Shown here in pieces: positions 53,927 to 63,130 of a stretch of 64,000 bases of DNA (position 1 is the first letter of the stretch; every line of letters begins with the position of its first letter). Source of the stretch: Streptomyces sp. SLBN-118 (GTDB lineage: Bacteria; Actinomycetota; Actinomycetes; Streptomycetales; Streptomycetaceae). A model generated the notes under the pieces. That model was given only the letters and a program-made list of their open reading frames with translations, ran no database searches and was not told where the DNA came from. The stretch is taken from positions 3,100,001 to 3,164,000 of the forward strand of contig NZ_VFNP01000001.1 in the NCBI RefSeq assembly GCF_006715635.1. Direction: 5' to 3'. The position numbers and the translations under genes are program-made.

Positions 53927-55525
53927 TCATGCCGGAGGCCGCCAGCCACGGAGCATGGTGTCGAACTGCTGACGCGTCGTCGCCCAGTCCTCGGCTGGGC
54001 CGGACATGTAGAGCGCGTACTCCGTGCCGTTCTCCTCGACGTACAGCTGGTCGATGGCACGGCGCGGACCGGCGAAGGTGTTCTTCTCGTTCCAGGTGAA
54101 CTCCCAGCGCGCGGAGTTCTCCTGGTCACGGTAGGTGTTCTGGCCCAGCTTCAGCCTCTTGTACTGAGGAAGCCGCTTCGCCAGACCTCTCTCCATGTCC
54201 AGCATGTGCATGTACGAGGTCTCGAATTCAGGCGAAGCGTTACTGCTGATCCGGATGCGGTGCTTGCCGTCGTCGGGCGTGTAGTCGATCTGGTCGCCGT
54301 CCGCCTGGCGGGTCCAGCCCTTCGGTACGAGCAGGCTGAAGCCTTCCGGGTCGTTCACGCGATGCCATCCGGCCGGCTCGGCCGGGGAGGTGGCCGGCTG
54401 GGCCGTCGGCCGGTTGCCCGTACGCCCGCCATCGTTGTCACCGCCCGCGTACTGCATGGCGGCAAGTCCCGCGCCGCCGCCGACAACCGCCGCGAGTACG
54501 ACGACGATCGCGGCCCTGCGCAGCCTGCCGCCGCGCCGGGGCCGCTCGGCCCGGGCCGTCGTGCCAGGTCCGGGACCCGGAACAGGCGCCGGAGCAGCGG
54601 GCGTCGGCGCCGGAACCTGCGTCGTCACGGGCCGGGTGTGCCGCTCCGTCGCCCGCTGCGCGGGCACCTGCGGCTTCCGCGGGGTGGCCCGCCGCTCTCC
54701 CATCGCTTCCACCAGCATCTGCTCGGCCTCGGCGGCCGAGGGGCGGGCAGCGGGATCCTTGCGCAGCAGCGCCATGATGACGGGCGCGAGCGGCCCGGCC
54801 CACTCGGGCTGACCCGGCTCCTCGCCCACGACCGCCTGCATGCTGGCCAGTGGCGACGAGCGCCGGAAGGGCGACTCGCCCTCCACCGCCGTGTACAGCG
54901 TCGCGCCGAGCGACCAGAGGTCGGAGGCGGGTCCGGGGTCGGCGCCACGTACCCGCTCAGGAGCCAAGTAGTCGATGGACCCGACGATTTCCCCGGTCCG
55001 GGTGATCGTCGAGTCGCCCTCGATCGCGGCGATCCCGAAGTCGGTGATGAGCACCCGGCCGTCGCGGCTGAGCAGGACGTTGGCGGGTTTGACGTCCCGG
55101 TGGAGCACTCCGGCCGCGTGTGCGGCGCCGAGCGCGCGCAGCACGTGCAGCCCGATACGGGCTCCCTCAGCGGCCGGGATGCGCCCGCTCTCCTTGGCCG
55201 CGTCGGCGAGAGAGGGCCCGTCGACGTACTGCATCACGATCCAGGGACGGGCGTCGTGTTCGAGGACGTCGTGGACGGTGACGACACCAGGATGGCTGAT
55301 CCTGGCCGCGGCCCGGGCCTCCTTCTGGGTGCGGGCATGCAGAACGATGCGGTCCGCCTCGGAGACGTACCGCCCGGCGGTCAGCTCCTTGACCGCGACG
55401 ACCCGGTGCAGCACCTCGTCGTGCGCGCGCCACACCTTGCCCATGCCGCCGCTGCCGATGGTCTCGCTCAGCCGGTAGCGTCCGGCGAGCAGTAGACCCG
55501 CGCCCGTGCTTTGACTGTGTTCCAC
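53927..55525 (-). CDS. Ser/Thr protein kinase, membrane-anchored
   Basis: A 532-residue kinase: GSGGMGKV loop, Lys46 in VAVKEL, HRDVKPANVL, DFGIAAIEG and DYLAPERV. A membrane helix near residue 335 (AAIVVVLAAVVGGGAGLAAM) precedes a C-terminal sensor domain starting near WHRVNDPEGFSLLVPKGW, closely similar to those of the two flanking kinases. All catalytic residues are present. The conserved D-P-E-G-F motif suggests the family senses a related signal. Confidence 0.94.
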   Translation of the reverse strand: MEHSQSTGAGLLLAGRYRLSETIGSGGMGKVWRAHDEVLHRVVAVKELTAGRYVSEADRIVLHARTQKEARAAARISHPGVVTVHDVLEHDARPWIVMQYVDGPSLADAAKESGRIPAAEGARIGLHVLRALGAAHAAGVLHRDVKPANVLLSRDGRVLITDFGIAAIEGDSTITRTGEIVGSIDYLAPERVRGADPGPASDLWSLGATLYTAVEGESPFRRSSPLASMQAVVGEEPGQPEWAGPLAPVIMALLRKDPAARPSAAEAEQMLVEAMGERRATPRKPQVPAQRATERHTRPVTTQVPAPTPAAPAPVPGPGPGTTARAERPRRGGRLRRAAIVVVLAAVVGGGAGLAAMQYAGGDNDGGRTGNRPTAQPATSPAEPAGWHRVNDPEGFSLLVPKGWTRQADGDQIDYTPDDGKHRIRISSNASPEFETSYMHMLDMERGLAKRLPQYKRLKLGQNTYRDQENSARWEFTWNEKNTFAGPRRAIDQLYVEENGTEYALYMSGPAEDWATTRQQFDTMLRGWRPPA

Positions 55526-55615
55526 GTCCCCCGCCCAGTTTCCTTGGGATGACAGGTTACGGAGGGGAAGTACGGCCGGGGAACCCCGGATGCCTCAAGT
55601 GACCTCGCCGTGATG

Positions 55616-58222
55616 CTAGCGAGTGGTCCGATAGGCCTTCGTGGCCTCCTGGTGGACCTCGGCCACCTTGTCCCGCTGGTCCTCCGGTCCGATCACCTGG
55701 ACGACGTGGTAGGCGCCGCCGATGACGAGGGCGAGATTGCGTACGTACACCTCTCGGCCGTTGCTGTCCTGCCAGGTGAACTGCCCCTCGGCCATGGCTT
55801 GCTGCCCCACCTCGATACGGCGCAGCCCGGACGCCCCGGCCCACGACGAGTCGCGCCACGGCTGGAGTTCGCGCTCCTTGTCGCGCTGGTATGTCAGCGG
55901 ATCGTCGCCGTTCGCCTTCACGGTGTCACGGCCCGGCACGACGATCAGAATGAAATCTCCGTCCGTATAGCGGACTTGGCCGACGTCGTTGATCGGGTGG
56001 CGCTGCCAGGACTTCTGGACGGCGATCTGGAAACCTTCCGGGTCCTTGCGCAGCGCGTAGCCGTAGGGGATGTTCCCGGCGGGTGCGGATGTCTGGGGCT
56101 GCTGGGCACCGGGGCTGGTGGCGGGAGTCGAGGGCCGGTTGTCGGGGGCTGAGGCATCGGGGCCGGGACCGGTCGCCGTCGGACGCCCGCCGTTCTTGCC
56201 GTGGGAACCGTCCCGCTGCTGCGAGTCGGCCTTCGGCATGAACACCACGGCGTACGCGACGGCAGCCACCAGAAGGAGCAGCACCAGCAGCAGGAGGGTG
56301 CGACCGAGGGACCGGGGGCCGCGCCGCTCACGCCTGGACTTCTTGTGGCGATGGCGGCCGTGCACCACTTCGGCCGAGCCGCGGCGTTTGCGCACCAGCT
56401 CGCCCCGGCGGCGCACGACAGGCAGTCGGGAGCCGTCGGCCGGGGCCGACGGGACCGGCACGACATCCATCCCCGCCTCGGGCTCGGGCGCGGACCGCAC
56501 GAGCGAACGCAGCCAGCCTCGCAATTCCTCGAAGTCCGGGCGCTCCGTGGGGTCCTGACGCAGCAGCGACTCGACGACCGGGCGCAGCGGGCCGCACTCC
56601 TCGGCGAAGGCGGGCGGCTCGGAGCAGACGAGCTGGACCAGCTCGACTGCGCTCTCCTCGGGGTAGGGGGCATGACCCTGAACGGCCCGGTAGAGCAGGG
56701 CGCCCAGCGCCCAGAGGTCGGTTGCGGGGCCGACGGGGGCGGCCAACTGCCAGTTCTCATGGACGGGTCCGGCCTGCTCGGGGGCCCATCGCTCGGTGAC
56801 CGCGCCGACGACCGCGATCCGCGCCTGCCGGGCGCGCTCGGCGGCCAGGGGCGTGGCGGGGCCGCGGTAGGCGGGGATGGTGCCGCCCGCGACGATCTCG
56901 TCCCAGTGCCCGGTGGGCGCCCGGACCTCGGCGACGACGGGCCTGCGCTGGGCATCGGCGCGCTGGGCATCGGCCCGCAGCGCATCCTGGGCGCTACCGC
57001 CAGGACGGGAGGGGGCGGGCAGGCTGCCGGGGCGGGGGCCGGGAAGGGCCGGGCGGGCGCCGTAGGGGTCGTTGTGGCCGCGTGCTGCGGGACGGCCGGC
57101 GCCGGGGCTGCCACCCGCCGGGAGGGGGCGCGGGCCGTCCTGGGCCGGGAAGGAGGCGTCGTGCCACCTACCGGCCAGCCTGACGCGGCCGGGGCCGGAC
57201 CAACCGCCGTCCTCTTCCTCGTCGTCGATGTCGTCGTCGATGTCGTCTACGTCAATGTCGAGGGGCGGGCCCGGCTCACCCGGCCGCCGGGCCCACCAGT
57301 CGGGGTCGAAGCCCGCCTGGACCGGACGATCACCCTCGCGCTCGTTCTCGTCGGCGCGCGCCGCGGCCCGTGCCCCCGCGCGGTAGGCAGCGATCGCACC
57401 CGCCCTCGCGGCCCGGGCATCCGGCACCCCGCTTCCGGGCCGCGGCAGGGCAACCCGGGCGCCGGGCGAAGCCCCGTACGGACCGTCGTCCCCGTCTGCG
57501 TCGGTGTCCTCGTCCTCCGGGTCCTCGTCGTCCGGATCCGCGTACGTCCCCGCCTCCAGGGGCGCAGCTTCCCCCTGCTCCGCCGCCTCGGGCGGCCCGG
57601 GTATTCCTGCCAACTCGTCGTCCGGAGGGCCCGGCACCGGGGCGTACCCGCACAGCGCCTCCTCCGCCGCTCCCGACGCCAGTCCCGTCAGGACGACGCG
57701 CCCGTCGTCGCAGACGAGGACCGTACGGGAGGTGATGTTGCGATGCGTCCAGCCGTGCGCGTGCAGCACCCGCAGCGCGGTCAGTACGTCGGAGGCGACT
57801 TCGGCCGCCCGGTAGGGACTGAGCGGATGCTCCGCCAGAAGCGCCGCGAGCGGCCGCGCGGCGACCCGTTCGCTCACTATCCAGAGAGAACCGCCCTCTG
57901 CGAAAACGTCGAAGACCTGGTCCAGGCGCGGATGGTCAGGTATCTGCGCGGCAGCCTGCGCGGCCTCGATGGCCCGCCGCACCGCCGGGTCCGTGGGCCG
58001 CCGTGTCGTACGCCCCTGTGTTCTGCTCGGCACCGACCCGCCAATGCCGTCCGTCTCGACGACCTCGGCGTCCACGACCTCCGGCAACGGCACCTGCCGC
58101 ACCAGGACTTCTTGCCCGCTGTAGGTGTCGAACGCGCGGGTCTCCACCAGTTCGTACGCGTCGGAGGGCGGCAGCGGCAGGCGGTAGCGGTCGGCGAGCA
58201 CCCTTCCCGCATAGTCGTCCAC
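55616..58222 (-). CDS. membrane-anchored pseudokinase
   Basis: An 868-residue protein with a kinase-fold N-terminal domain lacking every catalytic residue: the ATP-binding Lys is Arg42 (VLVRQV), the loop reads HRNITSRTVL with Asn162 in place of Asp, and DFG is GLA at 180-182. An unusually long acidic, disordered insert (about 200-420) follows, then a second helical portion (DLWALGALLYRAVQGHAPY), a basic patch, a membrane helix near 665, and a sensor domain with RKDPEGFQIAV. It probably acts as a scaffold or allosteric partner of the adjacent kinases. Confidence 0.85.
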   Translation of the reverse strand: MDDYAGRVLADRYRLPLPPSDAYELVETRAFDTYSGQEVLVRQVPLPEVVDAEVVETDGIGGSVPSRTQGRTTRRPTDPAVRRAIEAAQAAAQIPDHPRLDQVFDVFAEGGSLWIVSERVAARPLAALLAEHPLSPYRAAEVASDVLTALRVLHAHGWTHRNITSRTVLVCDDGRVVLTGLASGAAEEALCGYAPVPGPPDDELAGIPGPPEAAEQGEAAPLEAGTYADPDDEDPEDEDTDADGDDGPYGASPGARVALPRPGSGVPDARAARAGAIAAYRAGARAAARADENEREGDRPVQAGFDPDWWARRPGEPGPPLDIDVDDIDDDIDDEEEDGGWSGPGRVRLAGRWHDASFPAQDGPRPLPAGGSPGAGRPAARGHNDPYGARPALPGPRPGSLPAPSRPGGSAQDALRADAQRADAQRRPVVAEVRAPTGHWDEIVAGGTIPAYRGPATPLAAERARQARIAVVGAVTERWAPEQAGPVHENWQLAAPVGPATDLWALGALLYRAVQGHAPYPEESAVELVQLVCSEPPAFAEECGPLRPVVESLLRQDPTERPDFEELRGWLRSLVRSAPEPEAGMDVVPVPSAPADGSRLPVVRRRGELVRKRRGSAEVVHGRHRHKKSRRERRGPRSLGRTLLLLVLLLLVAAVAYAVVFMPKADSQQRDGSHGKNGGRPTATGPGPDASAPDNRPSTPATSPGAQQPQTSAPAGNIPYGYALRKDPEGFQIAVQKSWQRHPINDVGQVRYTDGDFILIVVPGRDTVKANGDDPLTYQRDKERELQPWRDSSWAGASGLRRIEVGQQAMAEGQFTWQDSNGREVYVRNLALVIGGAYHVVQVIGPEDQRDKVAEVHQEATKAYRTTR

Positions 58223-58360
58223 GTCGCCTCCCCACGCGCGTGCTGTCCCCCGGACGGCCTCAAGGATCGCCCCAAACCGTCAATTCCGGTCGTTTGACGG
58301 GCTGTTGCGACCCCTTGCGGCTCCGTACCGTCCGCGAGTTCTCACGATACGTGTCCTGAG

Positions 58361-60811
58361 TCAGTCCTTGGGCTTGAATGTGGCGAACGCCGTCTTGCGC
58401 AGGGTCTCGCACTCGGTGCTTTGCCACTCGCTCGCCTTGCACGTGATCATGATCGAGTAGCCGCGCCCGGCATCCACCTTGAAGCCCCTGTTGAGGACTC
58501 GTACCCGCTCGCCGCCCTGATTGCGCTCGAACTGCCAGTCGGCGGCGGTCGGATAGCCCTTGTACTGGACCGGCCGGATTCCGAGGTGCTTGTAGCCGTC
58601 GCTGCTGGCGGCGGTCGCCAGCCTCGCCGCGTTCCAGGCAGCGGCGGCGTCGTCCTTGGGGCTGGCGCCGAAGTCGACCTGAATGCGCGGGAATCCACCC
58701 GTCCGCAGGTTGAAGATCCCGCCGGAGTTCTCACCCGCGATGCCGGTCATTTTGAAGCCCTTGGGCATCGCCATGGTGAAGTGGAACTGGTCGTTCGAGA
58801 CCATCACATACCCGGCCGGGATTCCGTTCCCGCTCGCGGGGCCGTCGGTCTTGGGCCCGCCGGACGGCTGCCCGCCCTGGCCGTCGCCGGTCCCGGTGTT
58901 GTCCTTGGGGCCGTCCTTGGCCGTGTCCTTGCCCTTGCCGCCGGTCGCGGCGCCGCCCTTGTCCTTGCCGCCGTTCGCCCCGGCCGAAGTGGCCTTGCCG
59001 CTCCCGGACTTGTTCTTGCCGCCCGTGTCGCCACCGCCGAGCGTGAGGTAGAGCACGGTCGCCAGCACGGCGAGCGCGACGACGGCCGCGATGGCCACCA
59101 GGGTGCGGCGGGGCACGGCATCGGTGAGCGGCGCCCGTGCCGGCACGGGCGGCGCGGCGGAAGCCTGCGGCACGGGCTGCGGCTTCTGTTCCTGCTTCGG
59201 TTCCTGCTTCGCGGCCGCCGCGGCGGCGTTGCGCACGGAGCGCAGCGCACCGCGCACCCGGTCGGCCGACGGGTCCTTCGGCCTGGCTTCCGGCGGCGGT
59301 GGGGGAAGCGGGGGCAGCGGAACGACGCGGGTGGCTTCCGGCGACGGCTCGGGCTCGGCGGGCCGCTCCGGCGCCTCGGGGGCGTGCAGCACTCGGGTGA
59401 GCAACGCCCGTGCGCCCGCGTCGTCGAGACGCTGATCCGGGTCCTTGGCGAGCAGGCCGTAGATGACCTCCTCCAGTGGGCCCGCGTTCTTCGGAGGGTC
59501 CAGCGGCTCGGTCATCACGGCGGTCAGCGTCGCGATCGCGGAGCCCTTGTCGTACGGCGGGCAGCCCTCGACGCTCGCGTACAACAGCCCGCCCAGCGAC
59601 CACAGGTCCGCGGCCGGCCCGGGCTTGTGGCCGCGGGCGCGCTCCGGCGAGATGTAGGAAGGCGCGCCGACGAGCATGCCGGTCGACGTGATCGACGGGT
59701 CGCCCTCGACCTGCGCGATTCCGAAGTCGGTGAGCACGACGCGCCCGTCCTCGGCGATCAGCACATTGGACGGCTTCACATCGCGGTGCAGGATGCCCTC
59801 ACGGTGCGCGGAACGCAGTACGTCGAGGATCGCGAGTCCGACCTCGGCGGCCCGCCGGGGCGTCAGCGTGCCGTCCTCGCGTACGGCTTCGGCCAGCGAC
59901 TTGCCCTCGACGAGTTCCATGACGATCCACGGGCGGTCGTCCTCGTCGACGACGTCGTAGACCGTCACCGCGCTGTTGTTGCGGATACGGGCGATCGCCT
60001 TGGCCTCGCGCAGGGTGCGCGTGATGAGGCGGCGCTTTTCTTCCTCGTCGATGCTGTTGGGGAAGCGCAGTTCCTTCACCGCGACGGTACGGCCGAGAGT
60101 CTCGTCGACGGCTCTCCACACGGTGCCCATGCCGCCGCGCCCGAGGACGCCTCCCAGCCGGTACCGCCCGGCGAGCAGCCGCCCCTGGGTCTCCCGCCCG
60201 GAACTCCGCGCGACCGCACCCGCCTTGACGGACGCGGCTGCCGTCTTGGGCTCGGGCGTCTTCGGCTGGGGCACCTTGGACTCGGGCGCCTTGGGCTCAG
60301 GCACCTTGGGCTCGGGCGCCTTGGACTCGGGGGACGTCGACTCGGGCGCCTTGGGCTCAGGCACCTTGGGCTCGGGCGCCTTGGACTCGGGGGACGTCGA
60401 CTCGGGCGCCTTGGGCTCGGGCGCCTTGGGCTCGGGGGACGTCGACTTGGGGGACGCTGCCTGGGGTGCCCCGGACGCGTCGGCCCCCGACACGGCTCCG
60501 TCACCGCGGCCAGGGCTCATCGCGTCCCCGCGGCCCGGGACGGACCCCGGTCCTGAGCCCCGCGCCGTGGCGCCCCGCCCGGAAGTCTGCGCAGGCTTCT
60601 CCGGCTCGGCGCCGGACGCCGGTTCGGCCTCCGGTGCGGGCACCGCAGTGGCCTCCGGCTCCGTGTCGAGCTTCTCCTCGGGACCCTGGGACTCCGGCTC
60701 GGGGTCCCGAGACTCCGCCTTGAGCTCCGCCCGGGAATCCTGCCCGGCATCCCGCTGGGGCTCCTCGGCCGTTTCCCGCTGGGGCTCCCGCGACTGCTCC
60801 GCCTCCGACAT
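58361..60811 (-). CDS. Ser/Thr protein kinase with long acidic/Pro-rich N-terminus
   Basis: An 816-residue kinase. ATG at 60811 has AGAGGGG upstream; the frame is open to 60895. Residues 1-205 are Glu/Pro/Ser-rich, including PEPKAPES-type repeats. The kinase domain (about 215-480) is complete: GRGGMGTV, VAVKEL, HRDVKPSNVL, DFGIAQ and SYISPERA. A membrane helix near 575 and an Asn/Gly/Lys-rich linker lead to an extracytoplasmic domain beginning VMVSNDQFHFTMAMPKGF. It heads the tandem group. Confidence 0.93.
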   Translation of the reverse strand: MSEAEQSREPQRETAEEPQRDAGQDSRAELKAESRDPEPESQGPEEKLDTEPEATAVPAPEAEPASGAEPEKPAQTSGRGATARGSGPGSVPGRGDAMSPGRGDGAVSGADASGAPQAASPKSTSPEPKAPEPKAPESTSPESKAPEPKVPEPKAPESTSPESKAPEPKVPEPKAPESKVPQPKTPEPKTAAASVKAGAVARSSGRETQGRLLAGRYRLGGVLGRGGMGTVWRAVDETLGRTVAVKELRFPNSIDEEEKRRLITRTLREAKAIARIRNNSAVTVYDVVDEDDRPWIVMELVEGKSLAEAVREDGTLTPRRAAEVGLAILDVLRSAHREGILHRDVKPSNVLIAEDGRVVLTDFGIAQVEGDPSITSTGMLVGAPSYISPERARGHKPGPAADLWSLGGLLYASVEGCPPYDKGSAIATLTAVMTEPLDPPKNAGPLEEVIYGLLAKDPDQRLDDAGARALLTRVLHAPEAPERPAEPEPSPEATRVVPLPPLPPPPPEARPKDPSADRVRGALRSVRNAAAAAAKQEPKQEQKPQPVPQASAAPPVPARAPLTDAVPRRTLVAIAAVVALAVLATVLYLTLGGGDTGGKNKSGSGKATSAGANGGKDKGGAATGGKGKDTAKDGPKDNTGTGDGQGGQPSGGPKTDGPASGNGIPAGYVMVSNDQFHFTMAMPKGFKMTGIAGENSGGIFNLRTGGFPRIQVDFGASPKDDAAAAWNAARLATAASSDGYKHLGIRPVQYKGYPTAADWQFERNQGGERVRVLNRGFKVDAGRGYSIMITCKASEWQSTECETLRKTAFATFKPKD
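60281..60420 (-). repeat. 60-bp tandem repeat in the N-terminal kinase tail
   Basis: Bases 60301-60360 and 60361-60420 differ at one position, and the unit extends back to 60281. Each unit encodes 20 residues of the form PEPKVPEPKAPESTSPESKA. The flanks carry decayed copies. Confidence 0.9.
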
Positions 60812-61193
60812 GCGTCCCCTCTGCGATCCCTGATCTTCGCCCGCGCCTGCCGTTTCCCGCTGCGATGCGGTAACCCTCCCTGGCAGAGCCCCCATTGTCC
60901 CTCACTCGGGGACCGGCGTTTCTCCCGGGTCCGCAGTCAGCCAGGACGGGTCCAGAAGCAGGAAGGCAATCACCATGCCACTGCTCGCGGTGAAGCTCAC
61001 CGCTTGGCTGGTCGGGGGCCCTGTCCAGCCAAGCGGAACGCACCCCTCCGGAGCACACGCCACCCCGAACCGGCCCTCCGGACGGCCGATTTCCACCGGG
61101 TCGGGGCCGAAGGCCCGCGGGCGGGCCGGGCGACGGGCGGGCCGGGGGCCGGGCTGGGCGAGCCGGGACCGGGCCCGGGCCCGGGCGATGGGA
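60812..61193. other. Intergenic region kinase/glpD
   Basis: About 380 bases. The right half (61110-61190) is a run of GGGCC/GGGC repeats with no coding signal. A 64-codon minus-strand ORF at 60902-61096 has no ribosome site or known motif. The kinase promoter should lie at its left end. Confidence 0.45.
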
Positions 61194-62900
61194 TCAGAGC
61201 GGCACGATGTCCGGCGCCCCCAGCCGCGCAGCGTCCGCCGTCAGGTCGTCCGGCTGCCGCTGCGACTCCCGCTCCGCCTCCACCCGCTTGTCGTAGTGCT
61301 CGATCTCCTTCTCGATGTGCTCCTTGTCCCAGCCCAGCACCGGCGCCATCAGCTCCGCACACTCCCGCGCGCAGCGCGTCCCCCGGTCGAAGGTCTCGAT
61401 CGAGATCCTGGTCCGCCGCGTCAGTACGTCATCGAGATGCCGCGCCCCTTCGTGTGACGCGGCATAGACGACCTCGGCCCGCAGATAGTCATCCGCGCCT
61501 TCCAGCGGCTCCCCGAGCTTCGGGTTGTCGGCGATCAGCGTCAGCAGATCCTCGATCATCGAGCCGTACCGGTTCAGCAGATGCTCCACGCGCACCACAT
61601 GAAGCCCTGTCCGCGCCGCGATCCTCGCCCGCGCGTTCCACAGCGCGGCATAGCCCTCGGCTCCGACGAGCGGGACGTTCTCCGTGACGCATGCGGCCAC
61701 CCGCTGGTCGAGCGCGTGCACCGCCTCGTCCACCGCATCCTTCGCCATCACCCGGTACGTCGTGTACTTGCCGCCCGCCACAACCACCAGCCCGGGCACC
61801 GGATGCGCCACCGTGTGCTCGCGCGACAGCTTGCTGGTCGCGTCCGACTCCCCGGCGAGCAGCGGACGCAGGCCGGCGTACACCCCCTGGACGTCGTCGC
61901 GGGTCAGAGGCACCGCCAGCACGGAGTTGACGTGCTCAATGAGATAGTCGATGTCCGCACTGGACGCGGCCGGATGGGCCTTGTCGAGATCCCAGTCCGT
62001 GTCCGTCGTCCCCACGATCCAGTGCCGCCCCCAGGGGATGACGAACAGCACGGACTTCTCGGTCCGCAGGATCAGCCCGGTCGACGAGTGGATCCGGTCC
62101 TTGGGCACCACCAGATGGATGCCCTTGGAGGCCCGCACATGGAACTGCCCGCGCTCCCCGATCAGCGCCTGGGTGTCGTCCGTCCACACCCCGGTCGCGT
62201 TGACGACCTGCTTGGCCCGGATCTCGTACTCCCCGCCGGACTCGACGTCCTGCACCCGCGCGCCGACGACCCGCTCACCCTCCCGCAGAAAGCCGACCAC
62301 CCGCGCCCGGCTGGCGGCATGGGCGCCATAGCTCGCGGCCGTCCGTACCAAGGTCGCCACATAGCGGGCGTCGTCCATCTGTGCGTCGTAATACTGCAAC
62401 GCCCCGACCAGGGCATCCTTCTTCAGGCAGGGTGCGACCCGCAGCGCTTGCCGCCGCGACAGATGCCGGTGGACGGGCAGGCCGCGCCCATGCCCCGACG
62501 ACACCGACATCGCGTCGTACAGCGCGACGCCCGATCCGGCGTAGAGGCGCTCCCAGCCCTTGTGCTGGAGCGGATAGAGGAAGGGCACCGGCTTGACCAG
62601 ATGCGGGGCCAGCCGCTCCAGCAGCAGCCCGCGCTCCTTCAGCGCCTCCCGGACGAGTGCGAAGTCCAGCATCTCCAGATAGCGCAGCCCGCCGTGGATC
62701 ATCTTGCTCGACCTGCTCGATGTGCCCGACGCCCAGTCCCTCGCCTCGACAAGCCCGGTGGAGAGTCCTCTTGTCGCGGCGTCCAGCGCGGTCCCTGCTC
62801 CCACCACGCCCGCGCCGACCACCAGCACGTCCAGTTCACGCTCGGCCATCCCGGCGAGCGCCTCGGCACGCTCCTTAGGTCCCAGTGTCGCTGTCCTCAC
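61194..62900 (-). CDS. glpD: glycerol-3-phosphate dehydrogenase
   Basis: A 568-residue FAD-dependent enzyme oxidising glycerol-3-phosphate to dihydroxyacetone phosphate at the membrane. FAD motif VVGAGVVGAGTALDA, SSRSSKMIHGGLRYLE, and IPWGRHWIVGTTDTDWD, GGKYTTYRVMA are signatures of GlpD. GTG at 62900 has GGGAGG upstream; the open frame beyond it has no such signal. The 230-base upstream region, shared with the divergent dehydrogenase gene, holds an AT-rich ACATATCGTTCATATTTACG stretch that may be regulatory. Confidence 0.95.
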   Translation of the reverse strand: MRTATLGPKERAEALAGMAERELDVLVVGAGVVGAGTALDAATRGLSTGLVEARDWASGTSSRSSKMIHGGLRYLEMLDFALVREALKERGLLLERLAPHLVKPVPFLYPLQHKGWERLYAGSGVALYDAMSVSSGHGRGLPVHRHLSRRQALRVAPCLKKDALVGALQYYDAQMDDARYVATLVRTAASYGAHAASRARVVGFLREGERVVGARVQDVESGGEYEIRAKQVVNATGVWTDDTQALIGERGQFHVRASKGIHLVVPKDRIHSSTGLILRTEKSVLFVIPWGRHWIVGTTDTDWDLDKAHPAASSADIDYLIEHVNSVLAVPLTRDDVQGVYAGLRPLLAGESDATSKLSREHTVAHPVPGLVVVAGGKYTTYRVMAKDAVDEAVHALDQRVAACVTENVPLVGAEGYAALWNARARIAARTGLHVVRVEHLLNRYGSMIEDLLTLIADNPKLGEPLEGADDYLRAEVVYAASHEGARHLDDVLTRRTRISIETFDRGTRCARECAELMAPVLGWDKEHIEKEIEHYDKRVEAERESQRQPDDLTADAARLGAPDIVPL

Positions 62901-63130
62901 TGCTGCCTCCCGTCGCCCCCGTACGGCCCCTGCGATCGGGCTCACAACGTCGATTCTGTCCGCAGTCGAGGACTTCAGCCACCGCCTGTGGATAACACTC
63001 GGACAGCCACAAGCTCGCAATGCGACATATCGTTCATATTTACGCCTAGTCTGACATTGCGCCTGCCTGTTCTGCCCACAGGGCTTGCGCTCACTGTCCC
63101 CGCGGCTTATAGGGAAGGACGGCCAACGCC

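Noticed and set aside
56201..58297. 698-codon plus-strand ORF opposite the pseudokinase gene
   Set aside because: Shadow frame; its low complexity mirrors the acidic insert on the coding strand.
60281..60420. CRISPR-like repeat array
   Set aside because: Units are directly tandem with no spacers and lie in frame within a kinase gene.
63020..63070. PafBC-like promoter upstream of glpD (TGTCAG on the minus strand)
   Set aside because: The GTG extension is absent and no TAnnnT box lies at the required spacing.
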